Assembly (NCBI GenBank): GCA_964603435.1
Contig: CAZRUM010000005.1
Location: 1 to 40,369, forward strand
DNA length: 40,369 nucleotides
Reading direction: 5' to 3'
Source of the DNA: CAZRUM01 sp964603435
GTDB lineage: Bacteria; Patescibacteriota; Patescibacteriia; Magasanikbacterales; UBA922
Shown here: piece by piece, positions 38,836 through 40,369 of the stretch
How the letters are laid out: the number at the start of each line of letters is the position of its first letter
Position numbering within the stretch: position 1 is the first letter of the stretch
The notes under the pieces: generated by a model
Seen by the model: only the letters and a program-made list of their open reading frames with translations
What the model was told of the DNA's origin: nothing
Database searches by the model: none
Position numbers and translations under genes: made by a program

Positions 38836-38861
38836 AAAACCCCACTCTAAAGTGGGGTTTT
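38836..38861. terminator. Bidirectional terminator between HEPN-like gene and frr
   Basis: AAAACCCCACT and AGTGGGGTTTT form a perfect 11-bp stem around CTAA. Confidence 0.92.
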
Positions 38862-38876
38862 GTTATTCTTTATTCG

Positions 38877-39428
38877 TTAGATAGTATTTATCTCTTTCTC
38901 TTTATCTTCACCAACAACTTTTATCTTTTCATTATAATCTTTTACCATTTTTTCTAATTCATCTTGAAGTCTATATCTCTCGTCTTCGGAAATTGTTTTA
39001 TCTTTTTCTTGTCTTTGGATTTGCTCTCTAACATCTTCACGAATTTTTCTAATAGCCACACGAGCATCTTCCAGTTTTTTGTGTAAGACTTTTATTAAAT
39101 CTTGTCTGCGTTCTAGACTCAATTCTGGTAGATTTAGACGGATAAGTTTTCCATCATTGACAGGGCTAATACCAATATCAGAATTACTAATAGCTCTTTC
39201 GATTGCCAATACAAGCCCCTTATCCCAAGGCTCCACAGCAATTGTTTTGGCATCTTGGACAGAGATAGAAGCAGTGGCTTTTAGGGGTTGTTTGCTACCA
39301 TAGGCCTCTACCATGATATCTTCTACCAAAGCAGGAGTAGCTCTACCGGTACGCAAACTAGTGATCTCATGTTTTAGATGTTCTATGGCTTTGCTAAAAT
39401 TCGCTTTATAGTCGTTTACTATGGACAT
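38877..39428 (-). CDS. frr: Ribosome recycling factor
   Basis: A 183-residue factor that, with EF-G, splits the post-termination ribosome. The three-helix bundle is clear: LRTGRATPALVEDIMVEAYGS, then the middle beta domain with ISVQDAKTIAVEPWD, NSDIGISPVNDGKLIRLNLPELSLERR, and a long last helix. Length is typical. Its start has no SD. Confidence 0.96.
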   Translation of the reverse strand: MSIVNDYKANFSKAIEHLKHEITSLRTGRATPALVEDIMVEAYGSKQPLKATASISVQDAKTIAVEPWDKGLVLAIERAISNSDIGISPVNDGKLIRLNLPELSLERRQDLIKVLHKKLEDARVAIRKIREDVREQIQRQEKDKTISEDERYRLQDELEKMVKDYNEKIKVVGEDKEKEINTI

Positions 39429-39496
39429 AGATTTTAGGTATTAGGTTATAGGTTTAATAAGTAGTAAAGTGGTTGAGTAGTTAGGTAGTTAGGTGT
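39429..39496. repeat. Short AT-rich direct repeats
   Basis: The spacer between the BNR-repeat gene and frr is built of imperfect repeats of TTAGGTATTAGG, TAGTTAGGTAG and similar. No promoter or terminator is clear. Confidence 0.5.
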
Positions 39497-40369
39497 TTAG
39501 GAGGTCGGTACAGTAAAACCAGCATAGACCCACTCTGGATGATCTGGGTGTACTCTAAGTAAGGCTGGAATCTGGGCAGTTGGCAATTTCTTAGTTTCCC
39601 AATTTATTCCCCCGTCAATACTACGATAAAAAGTAGAACGACTACCAATTGTTGCGGTGTAATAAATATTGTTATGATCTTTGGTATCAATCGCAAAACC
39701 ATAAATATCTGCACTACCAGGAGGAGTAATCAAGTCATAAGCTGACCATGAGTCTCCAGCTGTCTCTGAAACCAAAATTCCATAAGTAGATACCCAATAA
39801 ATTCTATTGGCATCATCTGGATCTATAAAATGACGGCGATAAGTAGAGGAACCTGAAAAGTCACTCATCTTATCTTTTAGATTTACCCAAGTAGACCCCG
39901 CATCGTAAGAACGATAAATACCATTGGTACGGGTAATGATATACATTAATCTAGTATTTTTTGGATGAGTAATAATATCGGTAATATTTGTTTTAAATCT
40001 ATTCAAGATACTCCAACTATTGCTACTGTCAAAACTCTGCAAAACATCTCCATTGCTCTCAGCTGCAAAAATCTTGTAAGGACTGGTCTGACTAAAAGCC
40101 AAAGAAACTGTTCTGATACCAGAGCGTGATTCACGATATACTTCAGTCCAATTTCGAGAACAATCATCAGTACGATAAATTCTACTACCAGTACTAGCGT
40201 AAATTGTACACTTATTGGTAGGATGAATAGTCACGTCATAAATAAAGCCGGTAGACAGAGCACCTTCGGCATGTTGCCAAGTCTTACCATCATCATAAGT
40301 ATAAAACAAGCCATTGGCGCGAGTAGCCAAGTACATTGCTTTGGTATCGCTTGGATCCTCTATTAATTT
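39497..40369 (-). CDS. BNR/sortilin-like beta-propeller protein (5' truncated)
   Basis: The minus-strand frame is open to the right window edge, so only the C-terminal 290 residues are seen. Repeats with Asp-box patterns (YTYDDGKTWQ, YRTDDCSRNWTEV, YRSYDAGSTWVN, VSETAGDSWSA, YRSIDGGINWE) spaced by about 45 residues mark a BNR/VPS10/Ycf48-type propeller. Such proteins are usually exported and bind or process glycans or proteins; the likely signal peptide lies outside the window. Confidence 0.82.
   Translation of the reverse strand, partial: KLIEDPSDTKAMYLATRANGLFYTYDDGKTWQHAEGALSTGFIYDVTIHPTNKCTIYASTGSRIYRTDDCSRNWTEVYRESRSGIRTVSLAFSQTSPYKIFAAESNGDVLQSFDSSNSWSILNRFKTNITDIITHPKNTRLMYIITRTNGIYRSYDAGSTWVNLKDKMSDFSGSSTYRRHFIDPDDANRIYWVSTYGILVSETAGDSWSAYDLITPPGSADIYGFAIDTKDHNNIYYTATIGSRSTFYRSIDGGINWETKKLPTAQIPALLRVHPDHPEWVYAGFTVPTS

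Overview
The window is AT-rich, densely packed and almost entirely coded on the minus strand, with 7-25 bp gaps, few Shine-Dalgarno (SD) sites and many TTGACA-N17-TATAAT promoters in front of stable RNAs. Small proteins of the GIY-YIG and GxxExxY families, one-chain glyS, tRNA genes with and without encoded CCA, and intergenic GC palindromes of the GGCAGGC/CCCGCC type suggest a Patescibacteria (Candidate Phyla Radiation) genome. This is inference: no rRNA or marker set is present. The standard bacterial code is used.

Layout. 1-5.8 kb: edge ORF, SPFH protein, YidC-like insertase, then a MacB-type exporter (two permeases and an ATPase) interrupted by a GxxExxY gene and followed by duplicated permease tails. 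5.9-6.4 kb, plus strand: tRNA-Glu, two tRNA-like genes with abnormal anticodon arms and a strongly folded RNA segment. 6.4-12 kb: CCA-adding enzyme, MacA-like adaptor, AbrB-like regulator, gpsA, uppP. 12-15.2 kb: a GC-rich island with a small membrane protein, metK behind a terminator-containing leader, an amino-acid permease, tRNA-Val. 15.2-23.5 kb: a six-gene operon (7TM protein with PKD domain, ATP-grasp/DUF1704 fusion, MGDG-synthase-like glycosyltransferase, DMT transporter, glycosidase-like protein, propeller-like protein). 23.5-30 kb: tRNA-Trp, rpmG, tRNA-Thr, membrane and lipoproteins, MscS, a metal-type permease. 30-34 kb: an orphan GC-rich gene, mutM, a quinone reductase, and two tRNAs flanked by GIY-YIG genes. 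34-40.4 kb: TPR protein, tpiA, M16 peptidase, glyS, an unidentified promoter-driven RNA, a HEPN-like gene, frr and a truncated BNR-repeat protein.

Most promising: (1) an operon in which an amino-acid-ligase-type ATP-grasp domain is fused to a DUF1704 metallopeptidase and paired with a 7TM membrane protein; (2) GIY-YIG genes sitting between direct repeats of tRNA ends, two intact and one decayed; (3) tRNA-like genes with abnormal anticodon loops joined to a folded RNA; (4) a possible new metK riboswitch or attenuator; (5) an unidentified RNA of about 187 nt upstream of glyS; (6) orphan C-terminal tails of paralogous genes ending at palindromes.
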